Assembly: GCA_945898515.1 (NCBI GenBank)
Contig: CAMDIH010000007.1
Span: 1 to 52,190 of the forward strand
Origin: Candidatus Neomicrothrix parvicella RN1
Lineage (GTDB): Bacteria > Actinomycetota > Acidimicrobiia > Acidimicrobiales > VFJN01
Length of the DNA stretch: 52,190 nucleotides
Reading direction: 5' to 3'
Below are positions 20,717-31,387 of this stretch, piece after piece. Numbering within the stretch: position 1 is the stretch's first letter; every line of letters begins with the position of its first letter. The notes under the pieces were generated by a model that saw only the letters and a list, made by a program, of their open reading frames with translations, made no database searches and was not told the DNA's origin. A program made the translations under genes and the position numbers.

Positions 20717-22438
20717 ATGCCCACCAGTAGCGAAGTTCGTGCTCAACTCACCGGCCCGGCCGGAATGTTCGAGGTAGTGACCGAAGATGTGTGGGGCCGC
20801 CCCACTCAGGTCTATGCCAACCGCATGCCGTCCCTGCGTTCGGTACTGGAGGTGGGTCTGCTACGGGGCGACGACCAGACGTTCATCGCCTACGGCGACC
20901 GCACCTACAGCTTCGGGGAGTTCGGCCGGCTCTCGAACGGCGTCGCCAAGGCGCTCCGGGACGACTTCGGCCTCGCCAAGGGCGACCGCGTGGCGGTGCT
21001 TTCCCAGAACAATCCCGAGTGGTGCCTCACCTTCTGGGCCACGGTGTCGCAGGGCGCGGTGCTGGTGGGCCTCAACGGGTGGTGGACCACCGATGAAATC
21101 GAATACGGCCTGCAGGACTCGGGAGCCAAGGTCCTCGTGGCCGACCGCAAGCGGTTTGAGCGCATCGTCGATTCCCTGGATCTGGCCCCCCATTTGGAGC
21201 ACGTATTCCTGACCGACTGCACCCCGGCCGACCTCGGCCGGGCCGATGATCCCCGGCTCCATCCCTTTTCCGACCTCACCGCCGCACCCAGCCCCGATCT
21301 GATCGAGGCCGAGATTGCCGAAGACGACTACGCGGTGATCTTCTACACCTCCGGCACCACCGGTCGGCCCAAGGGGGCGATCTCCACCCATCGCAGCATG
21401 ATCGCCAACCTGCAGAACACCATGTACAACGCGGTGGCCAACTCGATGTCGGGGAGCGCGTCCTTGCCCGATGATGGCGGCCAGAACGTGGCGCTGTTCA
21501 CGTCCCCGCTCTTCCACGTGTCGGGCTGCCACTCCACACTGGTGGTCGGTTTACTGGCCGGATTGAAACTGGTGATGCCCGAGGGTCGTTTCCTGCCTGA
21601 GACTGCTCTGCAACTGATCCAAGATCATCGGGTCACCCTCTGGGCCACGGTGCCCACGATGGTGTGGCGGGTGTGTGAGCACCCTGACCGCCACTCGTAC
21701 GACACCAGTTCGGTGCGCAGTGTGGTCTTTGGCGGATCGCCATCGGCGGAGGAACTGCAGCGGATGGTTCACGAGACCTTCCCCAGCGTGTCGAGCACCT
21801 CGAATGCCTATGGCCTCACCGAAACCTCCTCGGTGGCCACCGTGATCTCCGGACCCGACGCCGTCGCCAAGCCCGCCTCGGTGGGCCCGGCGGTCCCCAC
21901 CGTGTCCCTGAAGATCACCGATGCCAACGGTGTGGAGGTTGGCCAGGGCGAAACCGGCGAGGTCTGCATCAACGGGCCCATTCTCATGGCGGGGTACTGG
22001 AACAAGCCCGAGGCCACCGCCGAGGCCATTGATGCCGACGGCTGGCTTCACACGGGCGACGTTGGTCATCTTGATGCCGACGGCTTCCTGTTCATCACCG
22101 ATCGCAAGAAGGACATGATCATCCGGGGTGGCGAGAACATCTATAGCGTGGAGATCGAACAACGCCTGGTCAGCCACCCCGAGATCGCCGATGCGGCCAT
22201 CTACGGCGTGCCCCACCCTGAACTGGGTGAGGAAGTCAAAGCCACCGTGCAACTCGAAGCCCATTCCAGCCTCACCGTGACCGAGATCCAGCAATGGGTG
22301 GCTGGCAGTCTCGCCGCCTTCAAGGTTCCGGCGTTCGTCGATCTCACGTTCGAGAAGTTGCCCCGCAACGCCAGCGGCAAACTTCTAAAAAACGTGCTGC
22401 GGGGGGAAGGCGACGTGAGTTTCGCCGAAACGATGTAG
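20717..22438 (+). CDS. AMP-binding acyl-CoA synthetase (FadD-like)
   Basis: 573 residues, ANL superfamily. It has FYTSGTTGRPKGAISTHRSM as the phosphate-binding loop, NAYGLTETSSVATV, GWLHTGDVGHLDADGFLFITDRKKD, MIIRGGENIYSVEIE, and a C-terminal LPRNASGKLLKNVLR with the catalytic lysine. The type suits fatty or similar acids; substrate unknown. The start at 20717 is supported by a TACGGT hexamer ending 8 nt upstream, suggesting a leaderless mRNA. It differs clearly from the synthetase at 5899 and is not a recent duplicate. The 159 nt after it to the next gene show nothing recognisable. Confidence 0.9.
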   Translation: MPTSSEVRAQLTGPAGMFEVVTEDVWGRPTQVYANRMPSLRSVLEVGLLRGDDQTFIAYGDRTYSFGEFGRLSNGVAKALRDDFGLAKGDRVAVLSQNNPEWCLTFWATVSQGAVLVGLNGWWTTDEIEYGLQDSGAKVLVADRKRFERIVDSLDLAPHLEHVFLTDCTPADLGRADDPRLHPFSDLTAAPSPDLIEAEIAEDDYAVIFYTSGTTGRPKGAISTHRSMIANLQNTMYNAVANSMSGSASLPDDGGQNVALFTSPLFHVSGCHSTLVVGLLAGLKLVMPEGRFLPETALQLIQDHRVTLWATVPTMVWRVCEHPDRHSYDTSSVRSVVFGGSPSAEELQRMVHETFPSVSSTSNAYGLTETSSVATVISGPDAVAKPASVGPAVPTVSLKITDANGVEVGQGETGEVCINGPILMAGYWNKPEATAEAIDADGWLHTGDVGHLDADGFLFITDRKKDMIIRGGENIYSVEIEQRLVSHPEIADAAIYGVPHPELGEEVKATVQLEAHSSLTVTEIQQWVAGSLAAFKVPAFVDLTFEKLPRNASGKLLKNVLRGEGDVSFAETM

Positions 22439-22597
22439 CCCTGGCCGCGGGGCCACCTTTGGCTCAACTAGTGGGTGGCATCTGCCGATCATCGAACCAA
22501 CAAGCATCCAGTCCTGCTTGAGAGGGGCGGCGATGCACCCACGCAGCCACACAACCCCGCTTCGATGGCAGGCCCACCCCCATGCCGGGAGGGCCGC

Positions 22598-23179
22598 GTG
22601 ACCTCGTTGCCAACCCCGATGACACGTCCACGGACAGGTCGCCTTGATCTTCACACCGGCCGGGCCACCCACTCCAGGGTGCGCACCGCGGGCCGGGCGG
22701 TGGCCATCATCGCCGCTGCCCTTATCGCGGTCCCGATCGTGGCCGTGGCCGTGGGGTATCACCCGGCCATCGTGGCGGCTCCAAGCGCCTCCCCCGGGAT
22801 CGACAAAGGCGACATTGTCCTCAACAAGGTTGTACCGCCAGCAGATGTGCAGGTGGGCGACATCATCACCTACCTGCCGGCACCAGGATCGGCCAAGGTC
22901 ACCGGCGTGGTGGCGCAGGCGACCGCCACCACGGGGACCTACTCCTTTCGGCTCGAAGGCACCCCGACCGATACTCCAGCATGGTCACCGGCGGCCGAGC
23001 AGAGCGTCACCCGGGGGGCCTTGCGCCTCGCGTTCCTCGACCGCCTGCTGCGCCACCTCAGCCCCTATGCGGCGGACAACCCAGATCTCACCCTGGGCAT
23101 CGGGGTGGCATCCATCCTGTTCATCGGAGTTGTCTGGATGGCCCTGGCCACCCAGGAATCCGAGCCCGAATACTGGTAA
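22598..23179 (+). CDS. S26 signal-peptidase-I-like membrane protein, probably inactive
   Basis: 193 residues from the GTG at 22598, with GGGAGG 6 nt upstream. It has two membrane segments (about 33-53 and 165-185) and an extracytoplasmic core that lines up with archaeal/SipW-type signal peptidases: PSASPGIDKGDIVLNK (Ser63 at the nucleophile position), VQVGDIITYLP, and FRLEGTPTDTPAWSP matching the usual KGDANxxxDxxP block. The expected catalytic His in the T-H-R-V-V strand is absent (VTGVVAQ, about 101-107), and the Met after Ser is Ala. It may be a non-catalytic relative or use another base. It is convergent with ilvC, the two stop codons being adjacent. Confidence 0.65.
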   Translation: MTSLPTPMTRPRTGRLDLHTGRATHSRVRTAGRAVAIIAAALIAVPIVAVAVGYHPAIVAAPSASPGIDKGDIVLNKVVPPADVQVGDIITYLPAPGSAKVTGVVAQATATTGTYSFRLEGTPTDTPAWSPAAEQSVTRGALRLAFLDRLLRHLSPYAADNPDLTLGIGVASILFIGVVWMALATQESEPEYW

Positions 23180-24205
23180 TCAGCCGCCGCTGATGTCCTG
23201 GACTCGCTGCTTGCCCGCCGAGATCCAGGGCATCATGCCGCGAAGTTGTTCACCCACCTGCTCGATCTGGTGCTCGGCTCCCTTGGCCTTGAGCGCCGTG
23301 TAGTTCGCTCGACCCGATTCAGCCTCAGCCACCCACTCGGCGGCAAAGCGGCCGTCCTGGATCTCATCAAGGACCTTGCGCATCTCGGCCTTCACCGCCG
23401 CATTGATGATGCGGGGGCCGCGGGTGAGGTCGCCATACTCGGCGGTGTCGGAGATGGAATACCGCATCCCGGCGATGCCCTGCTCGTACATCAGATCCAC
23501 GATGAGCTTCAGCTCATGCAGACATTCGAAGTAGGCCGACTCCGGCTGGTAGCCCGCCTCGACCAGCGTTTCGAAGCCCGCCTGCACCAGGGCCGTGAGG
23601 CCCCCGCAGAGCACAACCTGCTCGCCGAAGAGATCCGTCTCGGTCTCTTCCTCGAAGGTGGTTTCCAACACGCCCGCCCGGGCCCCACCGATAGCCGCCG
23701 CGTACGACAGGGCCAGATCACGGGCGTGGCCGGAAGGATCCTGCGAGACGGCAATCAGACACGGCACCCCGCCGCCTTCGGTGTAGGTGCGGCGCACAAG
23801 GTGCCCGGGACCCTTCGGGGCCACCAGCGCAACATCCACATCCGCCGGCGGTACCACCTGCTCGAAGCGCACGGAGAAACCGTGGCCGACAAACAGCGCA
23901 TCCCCGGCGGAAAGGTTGGGGGCGATGTGTTCGTTGAAGATCGCCTTGTGCTCAGTATCAGGGCCGAGAAGCATGATCAGATCGGCTTCGGCGGTGGCTT
24001 CCGCCACCGAACTCACCCGCAGACCCGCCGCAGTGGCCTTGGCCACCGAGGCCGACTCCGGTCGGAGACCGACGCGCACGTCCACGCCCGACTCCTTGAG
24101 GTTGAGGGCGTGCGCATGGCCCTGGGAGCCGTACCCGATCACGGCGACCTTGCGTGCCGCGATCAGGGAGAGGTCGGCATCTTTGTCGTAATACACGTTG
24201 GCCAT
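23180..24205 (-). CDS. ilvC: Ketol-acid reductoisomerase (class I)
   Basis: NADPH- and Mg-dependent isomeroreductase acting on acetolactate and acetohydroxybutyrate. 341 residues is the short bacterial class. The Rossmann motif is [21 protein letters not shown], with a following loop containing Arg and Ser residues as in NADPH users. [17 protein letters not shown] and [17 protein letters not shown] contain the metal-binding acids. It is downstream of ilvN on the same strand with a 96-nt gap. That gap has a GGAAG ribosome-binding site and no obvious terminator, so ilvB-ilvN-ilvC is probably one unit. Confidence 0.97.
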   Translation of the reverse strand: MANVYYDKDADLSLIAARKVAVIGYGSQGHAHALNLKESGVDVRVGLRPESASVAKATAAGLRVSSVAEATAEADLIMLLGPDTEHKAIFNEHIAPNLSAGDALFVGHGFSVRFEQVVPPADVDVALVAPKGPGHLVRRTYTEGGGVPCLIAVSQDPSGHARDLALSYAAAIGGARAGVLETTFEEETETDLFGEQVVLCGGLTALVQAGFETLVEAGYQPESAYFECLHELKLIVDLMYEQGIAGMRYSISDTAEYGDLTRGPRIINAAVKAEMRKVLDEIQDGRFAAEWVAEAESGRANYTALKAKGAEHQIEQVGEQLRGMMPWISAGKQRVQDISGG

Positions 24206-24301
24206 CGTTAGTCACTTCCGCAGTAGGTGGGTCGGGGTGGTGAGGCTAATCCCTGAGAACAAGGCCCCGCCCCTTCAGCCCAGAACCAGCCGTCTCGCTC
24301 A

Positions 24302-24832
24302 TCAGACCTGATGGAGCCGATGGTCGATCGCGTTGTCGAGTTTCGGAAGCGCCACCCGTCCGGTCCGACGAAGTTCAACGATGCCGAAGGGCCGCAACCG
24401 TTCGGCACAGTCGTCAAGTGCATTGGGGTGGCCCTCCACCGAAACGGTGAGCCGGTCTTGGCCTTCATCGAGAACCCGGCCCGCCAATTCATCAACCAGG
24501 GCCAGAATCTGGGGGCGGACATCCGGTGGTGCCTCGATGGTGACAAGGAGCAACTCGCGCTCCACGGCATGACGGGGGTCAAGTTCGGTGATGCTCACCA
24601 CGCTGATGAGCTTGAACAACTGCTCCGTGATCTGATCCAGAGGGGCCGAGGCCACCTCTACCGCAATCGTGATGCGACTCAAGTATTCGTCCTCGGTCGG
24701 CGCCACCGCCAGGCTGACGATGTTGAATCCGCGGCGAGCGAACAACCCCGAAACCCGCGCCAATACGCCCGCCTTGTTCTCCACCAACACCGAGAGAATG
24801 TGGTGCGGGATGTCATCGGAGAGAGCGGTCAT
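24302..24832 (-). CDS. ilvN: Acetolactate synthase small (regulatory) subunit
   Basis: 176 residues. The N-terminal ACT domain ([33 protein letters not shown]) binds valine in known homologues and mediates feedback control; the C-terminal domain activates IlvB. The length is that of the long-form IlvN/IlvH. The ATG overlaps the ilvB stop by 4 nt (24829-24832), so the reading frame continuing upstream is only a shadow of ilvB. The position and overlap indicate coupled synthesis with the large subunit. Confidence 0.96.
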   Translation of the reverse strand: MTALSDDIPHHILSVLVENKAGVLARVSGLFARRGFNIVSLAVAPTEDEYLSRITIAVEVASAPLDQITEQLFKLISVVSITELDPRHAVERELLLVTIEAPPDVRPQILALVDELAGRVLDEGQDRLTVSVEGHPNALDDCAERLRPFGIVELRRTGRVALPKLDNAIDHRLHQV

Positions 24833-26586
24833 CGCTTGATGCCTTGACGGAGGCCGGGATCGGTGACGATGTCGTCGTTGCTTTGGCCTGGTGCCACCAT
24901 TGGGTAGACCTTCTCCGCCGCGTCGACCCGGAAGTCGATCACCACCGGACGGTCGTCGATTTCGTTGGCCTTCTGGATCGCCGCCTCCACCTCTTCGGGG
25001 GAGTCCACGCGCATCCCCACGCAGCCCATAGCCTCCGCCCACAGTTTGTAATCCGGGAGATCGGGCGAGAGGTACACCTCGGAGTAGCGCTCCTCGTAGA
25101 ACATCTCCTGCCACTGGCGCACCATGCCGAGGTAGGCATTGTTGAGAATGGCGATCTTCACCGGAATCCGCTCCGCCGCCGCCGTCACCAGTTCCTGGGC
25201 GGTCATCTGGAAGCAGCCGTCGCCGTCCACCGCCCACACGGTGGAGTCGGGGCGGCCAACTTTGGCCCCGATGGCCGCCGGGACGGCGAACCCCATCGTG
25301 CCCAGGCCACCGGAATTCACCCAGGTATAGGGCCGCTCGAAGTGCCAGTACTGAGATGCCCACATCTGGTGCTGGCCCACTCCGGAAACCACGATGCAAT
25401 CGTCGGGGTTGTTGTCCCGCAACTGCTCGAGCACAAACTGAGGCTTGAGGGAGTCGCCCGGCTCCGCGGGCACGTAGGCCAACGGGTTGATTTCCTGCCA
25501 GCCCGCAATCGTTTGCTTCCAACGGGAGCGATCAGGGAAGGCGGCGCCGTTGGCTAACAGTTCCTTGAGCACCTCCACCAGTTCCTCGATCACCAGCCGA
25601 CAATCGCCCACGATGGGCACATCGGGACGCCGGACCTTCCCGATTTCCGCCGGGTCGATGTCTACGTGGATCACCTTGGCCTCGGGGGCGAAGGCATCGA
25701 CTTTCCCGGTGATCCGATCGTCGAAACGGCTCCCGAGCGCGATCAGTAGATCCGATCGCTGCATGGCGGTGACGGCGGTGTAGTTACCGTGCATCCCTGG
25801 CATCCCGAGACACAGCGGGTGGGAGTCGGGGAAGGCCCCTCGGGCCATCAACGTGGTGACCACGTGAATGCCGCACAACTCCGCCAGTTCGTGCAGGGTC
25901 TCCGCCGCCCGGGCCTTGAGGATGCCGCCGCCGGCATAAATCACCGGGCGTTCAGCGCGCAAGATGAACTCCGCCGCCTCACGAATCTTGCGGGGGTCGC
26001 CATGGGTGATCGGCCGGTAGCCGGGAAGACCGGCGAGTACGTCGGCATCGTCGGGCCAGTGCCACTCCATCGCTGAGTTCGGGTTCCGGGCGTCGATGAT
26101 GTCCTTGGGAATGTCGAGGAGCACCGGTCCGGGCCGACCGGTGGTCGCAATGTGGAAGGCCTCCCGCACCGCTCGGGGGATGTCCTGGGCCGAGGTGATT
26201 AGCTCGTTGTGCTTGGTCACCGATCGCGTAACGCCGATCGTGTCGCACTCCTGAAAGGCATCGGTTCCGATAGCGCTCACGGGCACCTGGCCGGTGATCA
26301 CCACCAGAGGGATTGAGTCCATGTAGGCGTTGCACAGTGGGGTGACGATGTTGGTGGCGGCCGGGCCGGAGGTGACCATCGCCACGCCGGGACGACCGGT
26401 GACGTGGGCGTACCCCTCCGCCATGTGGCCCGCGCCCTGCTCATGGCGCACGAGGATGTGGCGGATCGCACTATCGAGCAACGGGTCGTAGGCCGGCAGG
26501 ATGCAGCCGCCGGGTAACCCAAAGATGGTGTCGACTCCCTCCATCTCGAGGGCTTTGATCAAAGCTTGCGATCCGTTGAGTTGCAT
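24829..26586 (-). CDS. ilvB: Acetolactate synthase large subunit
   Basis: ThDP- and FAD-dependent enzyme forming acetolactate or acetohydroxybutyrate. 585 residues. The N-terminal block [16 protein letters not shown] with [14 protein letters not shown] includes the ThDP-activating Glu. The central FAD-binding domain includes [14 protein letters not shown], and the C-terminal ThDP motif runs from [15 protein letters not shown] to ILNN. The ATG at 26586 follows the third attenuator, whose leader peptide has Leu-Leu and Val-Val codons. ilvD ends 42 nt before that leader, so ilvB can be read both from ilvD and from its own promoter. Confidence 0.97.
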   Translation of the reverse strand: MQLNGSQALIKALEMEGVDTIFGLPGGCILPAYDPLLDSAIRHILVRHEQGAGHMAEGYAHVTGRPGVAMVTSGPAATNIVTPLCNAYMDSIPLVVITGQVPVSAIGTDAFQECDTIGVTRSVTKHNELITSAQDIPRAVREAFHIATTGRPGPVLLDIPKDIIDARNPNSAMEWHWPDDADVLAGLPGYRPITHGDPRKIREAAEFILRAERPVIYAGGGILKARAAETLHELAELCGIHVVTTLMARGAFPDSHPLCLGMPGMHGNYTAVTAMQRSDLLIALGSRFDDRITGKVDAFAPEAKVIHVDIDPAEIGKVRRPDVPIVGDCRLVIEELVEVLKELLANGAAFPDRSRWKQTIAGWQEINPLAYVPAEPGDSLKPQFVLEQLRDNNPDDCIVVSGVGQHQMWASQYWHFERPYTWVNSGGLGTMGFAVPAAIGAKVGRPDSTVWAVDGDGCFQMTAQELVTAAAERIPVKIAILNNAYLGMVRQWQEMFYEERYSEVYLSPDLPDYKLWAEAMGCVGMRVDSPEEVEAAIQKANEIDDRPVVIDFRVDAAEKVYPMVAPGQSNDDIVTDPGLRQGIKR

Positions 26587-26608
26587 GTTCTGGGTGCCTT
26601 TCGGGCAT

Positions 26609-26637
26609 AACGCAAACGACCTCCCGAGTGGGAGGTC
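26609..26637 (-). terminator. ilvB attenuator hairpin
   Basis: Perfect 8-bp stem GACCTCCC/GGGAGGTC (26618-26625 with 26630-26637) with a 4-nt loop, followed on the minus strand by GTTTGCGTT, a weak T-rich tail. Between it and the leader stop codon is a stem of about 10 bp with one bulge (26643-26653 with 26663-26672). The tail is poorer than at leuA, so termination efficiency is uncertain, but the arrangement is identical. Confidence 0.72.
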
Positions 26638-26671
26638 GAGCAGCGCACGGGCGAGAGAGTAACGCCGTGCG

Positions 26672-26707
26672 CTAGGTAACTACCTGAAGGAGGGTCGGGG
26701 CGGTCAC
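26672..26707 (-). CDS. ilvB leader peptide (Leu-Leu, Val-Val)
   Basis: Short ORF (GTG)[13 protein letters not shown]: 11 residues with adjacent Leu codons CTC CTT and Val codons GTA GTT, matching the end products of the ilvBNC genes. The start has the same GTGAC context as the leuA leader, lies 7 nt after a -10-like hexamer, and also has GGAGG about 9 nt upstream. The TAG stop runs into the first stem, as in the other two leaders. Confidence 0.82.
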   Translation of the reverse strand: MTAPTLLQVVT

Positions 26708-26714
26708 GGATGAA

Positions 26715-26743
26715 AGCCTCCCACGCCGTCACTACGATGGCAA
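26715..26743 (-). promoter_or_regulatory. Predicted promoter of the ilvB leader
   Basis: TTGCCA (-35, 26738-26743), 17-nt spacer, GAGGCT (-10, 26715-26720), then 7 nt to the leader GTG. It sits immediately after the ilvD stop codon. The -10 is weak, and the GGAGG inside it could equally be a ribosome-binding site on a read-through mRNA. Confidence 0.4.
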
Positions 26744-26748
26744 CCCGA

Positions 26749-28449
26749 TCAGGCCTCGGTGATCGCCCCCCGTTCGGCACCGGTAGCCAGTCGGGCGTAC
26801 TTCGCCAGCACGCCGGTGGTGTACCGCGGCTCGGGAAGCTTCCAGCGGGCTTTGCGTTCGGCCAGGGTGGCCTCGTCCACGATCAGATCCACGGAGTGGC
26901 TCTTGATGTCGATAACGATGCGGTCGCCCTCCTCGATGAAAGCGATCGGTCCCCCGTCCACGGCCTCCGGTGCCACATGCCCAATGCAGAAGCCGTGGGT
27001 ACCGCCGGAGAAACGACCGTCGGTAAGCAGCGCCGCATCGCCACCGCGCCCAACCCCCTTCATGGCCCCGGTGATGGCCAGCATCTCCCGCATACCGGGG
27101 CCGCCCTTGGGGCCCTCGTAGCGAATGACCACCACGTCGCCCGGCTCGATCTTCTCGCCCAAGACGGCCGCCATGGCGGCGTCCTCCCCGTCGAACACCC
27201 GGGCCCGGCCGTCGAAACCAAGACCGTCTATACCGGCCACCTTCACCACTGCCCCTAGCGGCGCCAGCGTGCCCCGCAGGACGGCGATGCCCCCCACGGC
27301 GTGGAGCGGATCCGACAACGGGTGGATCACCTCGCCATCCGGGGCGGGAGCGTTGATCTCGGCCAGGTTCTCCGCCACCGTCCGACCCGTGACGGTGAGG
27401 CAGTCGCCGTGGAGCAAGCCCGCGTCGAGGAGGTGCTGCATCACCACGGGAATACCCCCGATGCGGTCGATGTCGACCATGTGGTACTTGCCGTGGGGTT
27501 TGGTATCGGCAATGTGGGGCACCCGGGCCGCCACCTTGTTGAAGTCGTCGAGGGTGAGATCCACGCGGGCCTCGGCGGCGATGGCGAGCAGGTGCAGCAC
27601 GGCGTTGGTGGAACCACCCAGGGCCATCACCACCGCAATGGCGTTTTCGAACGCATCCATCGTCATGATCTGGCGGGGTCGGATGCCCTTCTCGAGCAAG
27701 CGGACCACGGCCTGACCCGAGGCGTAAGCGAAGTCGTCGCGACGGCTGTCGGGGGCCGGCGGGCTCGACGAACCAGGCAAGGACATCCCCATCGCCTCGG
27801 CCACCGAAGCCATGGTGTTGGCGGTGAACATGCCCGCACAACTGCCCTCACTGGGGCAGGCTCCCCGCTCGATGGCATCGAGTTCGGCCAAGTCCATGGT
27901 GCCCGCGGCGTAGGCCCCCACCGCCTCAAAGACCGACACGATGTCGGTGGCCTGTCCCTTGTGCGATCCCGGGAGGATGGATCCGCCGTAGAGAAAGACC
28001 GCCGGCAGGTTGACCCGCGCCGCCGCCATGAGCATCCCCGGCAGGCTCTTGTCGCAACCGGCGAAGGTGACCATGCCGTCGAAACGTTCTGCGTGCATCA
28101 CTGTTTCGATCGAATCGGCGATGACCTCCCTGCTCACCAACGAGGCCCGCATCCCCTCGTGCCCCATGGAGATGCCATCGGACACCGCAATGGTGGTGAA
28201 CTCGATGGGGAACCCACCCGCATCGCGTACGCCCACCTTCGAGCGCTTGGCGAGGCGATCGAGAGGGAGGTTGCAGGGAGTGACCTCGTTCCACGACGAC
28301 GCCACCGCCACCTGTGGCTTTTCCCAATCGTCGTCGGTCATGCCGATAGCCCGGAGCATGGCCCGCGCCGGCGCCCGATTGGGGCCGTCGGTTACCTCAC
28401 GGCTGCGCGGCTTGATGTCCACTGGCACGTCACCCTCGTGGCTGTTCAT
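26749..28449 (-). CDS. ilvD: Dihydroxy-acid dehydratase
   Basis: Fe-S enzyme of the IlvD/Edd family making the 2-oxo acids for valine and isoleucine. 566 residues. Motifs are [33 protein letters not shown] (cluster Cys), [13 protein letters not shown] (cluster Cys), [32 protein letters not shown] and the terminal [20 protein letters not shown] set the start at the ATG giving MNSHEGDVP; the frame runs 65 codons further upstream, over the gatB end, with unlikely sequence. It lies 53 nt after gatB on the same strand and precedes the ilvB attenuator. Confidence 0.96.
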   Translation of the reverse strand: MNSHEGDVPVDIKPRSREVTDGPNRAPARAMLRAIGMTDDDWEKPQVAVASSWNEVTPCNLPLDRLAKRSKVGVRDAGGFPIEFTTIAVSDGISMGHEGMRASLVSREVIADSIETVMHAERFDGMVTFAGCDKSLPGMLMAAARVNLPAVFLYGGSILPGSHKGQATDIVSVFEAVGAYAAGTMDLAELDAIERGACPSEGSCAGMFTANTMASVAEAMGMSLPGSSSPPAPDSRRDDFAYASGQAVVRLLEKGIRPRQIMTMDAFENAIAVVMALGGSTNAVLHLLAIAAEARVDLTLDDFNKVAARVPHIADTKPHGKYHMVDIDRIGGIPVVMQHLLDAGLLHGDCLTVTGRTVAENLAEINAPAPDGEVIHPLSDPLHAVGGIAVLRGTLAPLGAVVKVAGIDGLGFDGRARVFDGEDAAMAAVLGEKIEPGDVVVIRYEGPKGGPGMREMLAITGAMKGVGRGGDAALLTDGRFSGGTHGFCIGHVAPEAVDGGPIAFIEEGDRIVIDIKSHSVDLIVDEATLAERKARWKLPEPRYTTGVLAKYARLATGAERGAITEA

Positions 28450-28502
28450 GGCCGGGAGGCTATCGGGAAGTGCGCCGCGTGGCTGCGCCCCGACCCGACG
28501 AT

Positions 28503-29972
28503 TCAGAGCCCCGCCTTGGCGCGAAGGAGCGCAGTGGCCGCTTTGCCGTCGGCCTGGCCGTTGGAGGCTTGCATCACCTTGCCCACAAAGAATCCCGTGA
28601 GTTTGCCCCGCGCTTTGTCGTCGCCGTTGCGGAAGTGTTCCCATTCCTCGGCATGGGCGGCGATGAGGCCGTCGATGATTCCTTCCAGCGCCGAGCCGTC
28701 GAGGGCCTCGAAGCCACGAGCCTGGGCAATCGCCGCCGGGGCGCCCCCGGTAGCCACCATTTCAGCCAACACAGTCTTGGCCTGCGTGGCCGTGAGTTCC
28801 CCGCTGGTCTCCATCTTCACCAGATCTCCAAAGCCCTCCGGCGACAATGCCGCGGCACCGTCCACGGCCAGGTTGTGCTCCACGTGGGTGAGCACGCGAC
28901 CGGCGTCGGCCCCGCTGCGAATGGCTGCTTGCGCGAGGTGGTCGAGGCCGCGTTCCACTGCGACCACCACACCGCCACTGGTGGCCAGTACCCCGGCGGC
29001 ATCCGCCAGGGCGCTGCGGCGCGCCGCCGGCAGCACCGGCAAGGCGGCGTCGATACGGGCGATGTCAGCCGCCGAGGGCACCAGCGGCACCAGATCCGGC
29101 TCGGGGAAATAGCGATAATCATCGGCGTCTTCCTTCACCCGCAGAGTGCCGGTGCGGCCGGAGGCTTCGTCCCAATGGCGGGTCTCCTGACGCACTGTCT
29201 CGCCATTGTTGAGCAAGTCGATCTGACGAAGCGCCTCATGATCGATGGCCCGACCGAGCGAGCGCACCGAGTTGAGGTTCTTGATTTCGCAACGGGTACC
29301 CCAGGGCTCGCCAAGGTGGTGTACCGACACGTTGGCATCGACGCGCATCGAGCCTTCTTCCATCTTGGCATCGGACACGCCGGTAGCCAGCAGGATGGCC
29401 CGCAACTCGGTGGCGTACTCCTTGGCCTGCTCGCTGCTGCGCATGTCGGCCTCCGACACGATCTCCACGAGCGGCACGCCCGAGCGGTTGTAATCCACCA
29501 GGCTGTGCTCGGCATCGTGGATACGTCCGCCACCCCCCACGTGGTTGAGTTTGCCGGTGTCTTCTTCGATGTGCGCGCGAGTGATGCCGATCCGGTGGCC
29601 CGACGGGAGATCCAGGTGGCCCCCCAGGTTGGTGGGGAGGTCGTACTGGGTGACCTGATAATCCTTGGGCTGGTCGGGGTAGAAGTAGTTCTTGCGGGAA
29701 AAGACGGAGCGGTTGACGTCGCAGTGGAGGGCGCGGCCGAGCCGCATCGCCAGTTCTACTGCGTGTTCATTGAGCACCGGCAACGAACCGGGCAAGCCCA
29801 GACACGTGGGGCACGTGTTGGTGTTGGGCTGATCGCCGAAGTGGTTGGGGCAGCCGCAGAACAACTTGGTGGCGGTGGCTAACTCGCAGTGCACTTCAAG
29901 CCCGATCACCATCCCCCACCCTTCGGGGAGGACCGAGGAGTTCGGGGCGGAGCGGGGGGCGGGGGTGGTCAT
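28503..29972 (-). CDS. gatB: Asp/Glu-tRNA amidotransferase subunit B
   Basis: 489 residues. Subunit of the GatCAB complex that activates Glu-tRNA(Gln) or Asp-tRNA(Asn) and converts it to the amide with ammonia from GatA. The N-terminal [18 protein letters not shown] with the downstream [13 protein letters not shown] carries the zinc Cys set. [18 protein letters not shown] is the family signature, and the C-terminal helical and tail (YqeY-like) domains bind tRNA. The ATG at 29972 overlaps the gatA stop by 4 nt; the frame upstream of it is a shadow. Confidence 0.97.
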   Translation of the reverse strand: MTTPAPRSAPNSSVLPEGWGMVIGLEVHCELATATKLFCGCPNHFGDQPNTNTCPTCLGLPGSLPVLNEHAVELAMRLGRALHCDVNRSVFSRKNYFYPDQPKDYQVTQYDLPTNLGGHLDLPSGHRIGITRAHIEEDTGKLNHVGGGGRIHDAEHSLVDYNRSGVPLVEIVSEADMRSSEQAKEYATELRAILLATGVSDAKMEEGSMRVDANVSVHHLGEPWGTRCEIKNLNSVRSLGRAIDHEALRQIDLLNNGETVRQETRHWDEASGRTGTLRVKEDADDYRYFPEPDLVPLVPSAADIARIDAALPVLPAARRSALADAAGVLATSGGVVVAVERGLDHLAQAAIRSGADAGRVLTHVEHNLAVDGAAALSPEGFGDLVKMETSGELTATQAKTVLAEMVATGGAPAAIAQARGFEALDGSALEGIIDGLIAAHAEEWEHFRNGDDKARGKLTGFFVGKVMQASNGQADGKAATALLRAKAGL

Positions 29973-31387
29973 GCCATGGCTCCTTCGAGGGTGGCGGCCA
30001 CCTGGAACATGGTCACTTCGTCGAGCGCGTTGGCCATGACCTGCACCCCCACCGGCAGTCCATCGGCACCGACGCCGAAGGGCACCGACATGGCGGGATG
30101 GCCGGCGAGATTGGAGGGAATGGTGCAGATGTCGTTCAGGTACATCGCCAGCGGATCGGCCTTGGCCCCCAGCGCGAAGGCCGTAGTGGGCGAGGTGGGC
30201 GAGATGAGAACGTCGAACCGCTCGTAGGCGGCCTGGAAATCGCGGATGATAAGGGTGCGCACCTTCTGGGCCTTGCCGTAATACGCGTCGTAGTAGCCCG
30301 CCGACAGGGCATAGGTGCCGAGCATGATGCGCCGCAGAACTTCCGGCCCGAAGCCCTCCGTGCGGGTGCGGTCGTACATCTCCGCAGTGGTGGGCGCATC
30401 CACCCGCAGGCCGTAGCGCACCCCGTCGTAGCGGGCCAGGTTGCTCGAGGCTTCCGCCGGTGCAATGAGGTAGTACGCCGACAGGCCGTAGATCACCGCC
30501 GGCACCGAAACCTCTTCCACCTTGGCCCCCGCCGCGGCCAGCGCCTCGGCTGCCGCCGCCACGCGGGCCACCACATCGGGGGCGATGCCCTCGGCCTGAC
30601 ATAGCTCGGTCACCAGCCCCACCCGCAGCCCGGCCACGCCGTCGTCGAGGCGATGCCGCACCGGGGGTAACGCCTCGGGAATCGACGTGCTGTCGCGTGG
30701 GTCATAACCAGCGATGACCTCGTAGAGGGCGGCCGCGTCGGCCACCGTGGCGGCGAATGGCCCGATCTGGTCGAGGCTCGAAGCGAACGCCACCAGGCCA
30801 TAGCGCGACACCCGCCCGTAGGTGGGTTTCACACCCACCACCCCACACAAGGCGGCGGGTTGACGGATCGAACCGCCGGTATCCGAACCGAGGGCCAGGG
30901 GGGCGAACCCCGCCGCTACCGCTACCGCGCTTCCGCCCGAGGAGCCACCGGGGACCTTGGTGATGTCGTGGGGATTCTTGGACGGCCCGAAGGCGGAATG
31001 TTCGGTAGAGGACCCCATAGCGAACTCATCGAGATTCGTTTTTCCCAACGAGATCGCCCCGGCAGCGGCCAGTCGCTCCACCACGGTCGCGTCATAGGGA
31101 GGCTTCCACCCGGCCAGGATCTTGGATGAACACGTAGTGGGTATAGCGGTGGTGCAGAGGTTGTCCTTCAGGGCAATCGGCACCCCCGCCAGGGGGCCGG
31201 GGTCCTCGCCGGCGGCCACCCGGGCGTCCACGGCATCAGCGGCGGCCAGCGCCTGCTCGGCGGTTACCAGGTTGAAGGCATGCAGTTCGGGCTCGCGCAC
31301 CCCGATGAGCGAGAGGTGCTCTTCCACCACGGCGCGGGCGGTGCGCTCACCGGCTCGTACCGCCGCCGCGATCTCCAGGGCGCTCAC
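29969..31387 (-). CDS. gatA: Asp/Glu-tRNA amidotransferase subunit A (glutaminase)
   Basis: 472 residues. Amidase-signature enzyme that hydrolyses glutamine for the GatCAB reaction. The Ser-cisSer-Lys triad regions are visible: [10 protein letters not shown] (Lys) and [17 protein letters not shown] (Ser residues), followed by [32 protein letters not shown]. The GTG start at 31387 overlaps the gatC stop (GTGA), and the gene overlaps gatB by 4 nt, so all three subunits are translationally coupled. Length and motifs are standard. Confidence 0.97.
   Translation of the reverse strand: MSALEIAAAVRAGERTARAVVEEHLSLIGVREPELHAFNLVTAEQALAAADAVDARVAAGEDPGPLAGVPIALKDNLCTTAIPTTCSSKILAGWKPPYDATVVERLAAAGAISLGKTNLDEFAMGSSTEHSAFGPSKNPHDITKVPGGSSGGSAVAVAAGFAPLALGSDTGGSIRQPAALCGVVGVKPTYGRVSRYGLVAFASSLDQIGPFAATVADAAALYEVIAGYDPRDSTSIPEALPPVRHRLDDGVAGLRVGLVTELCQAEGIAPDVVARVAAAAEALAAAGAKVEEVSVPAVIYGLSAYYLIAPAEASSNLARYDGVRYGLRVDAPTTAEMYDRTRTEGFGPEVLRRIMLGTYALSAGYYDAYYGKAQKVRTLIIRDFQAAYERFDVLISPTSPTTAFALGAKADPLAMYLNDICTIPSNLAGHPAMSVPFGVGADGLPVGVQVMANALDEVTMFQVAATLEGAMA

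Noticed and set aside
24833-25522. Upstream extension of the ilvN frame to 406 codons
   Set aside because: The extension lies antiphase inside ilvB and is Gly/Arg-rich; ilvN homology starts at the ATG overlapping the ilvB stop.
27301-29112. 603-codon plus-strand frame across ilvD and gatB
   Set aside because: Spans two well-recognised minus-strand genes and has low-complexity content; a shadow.
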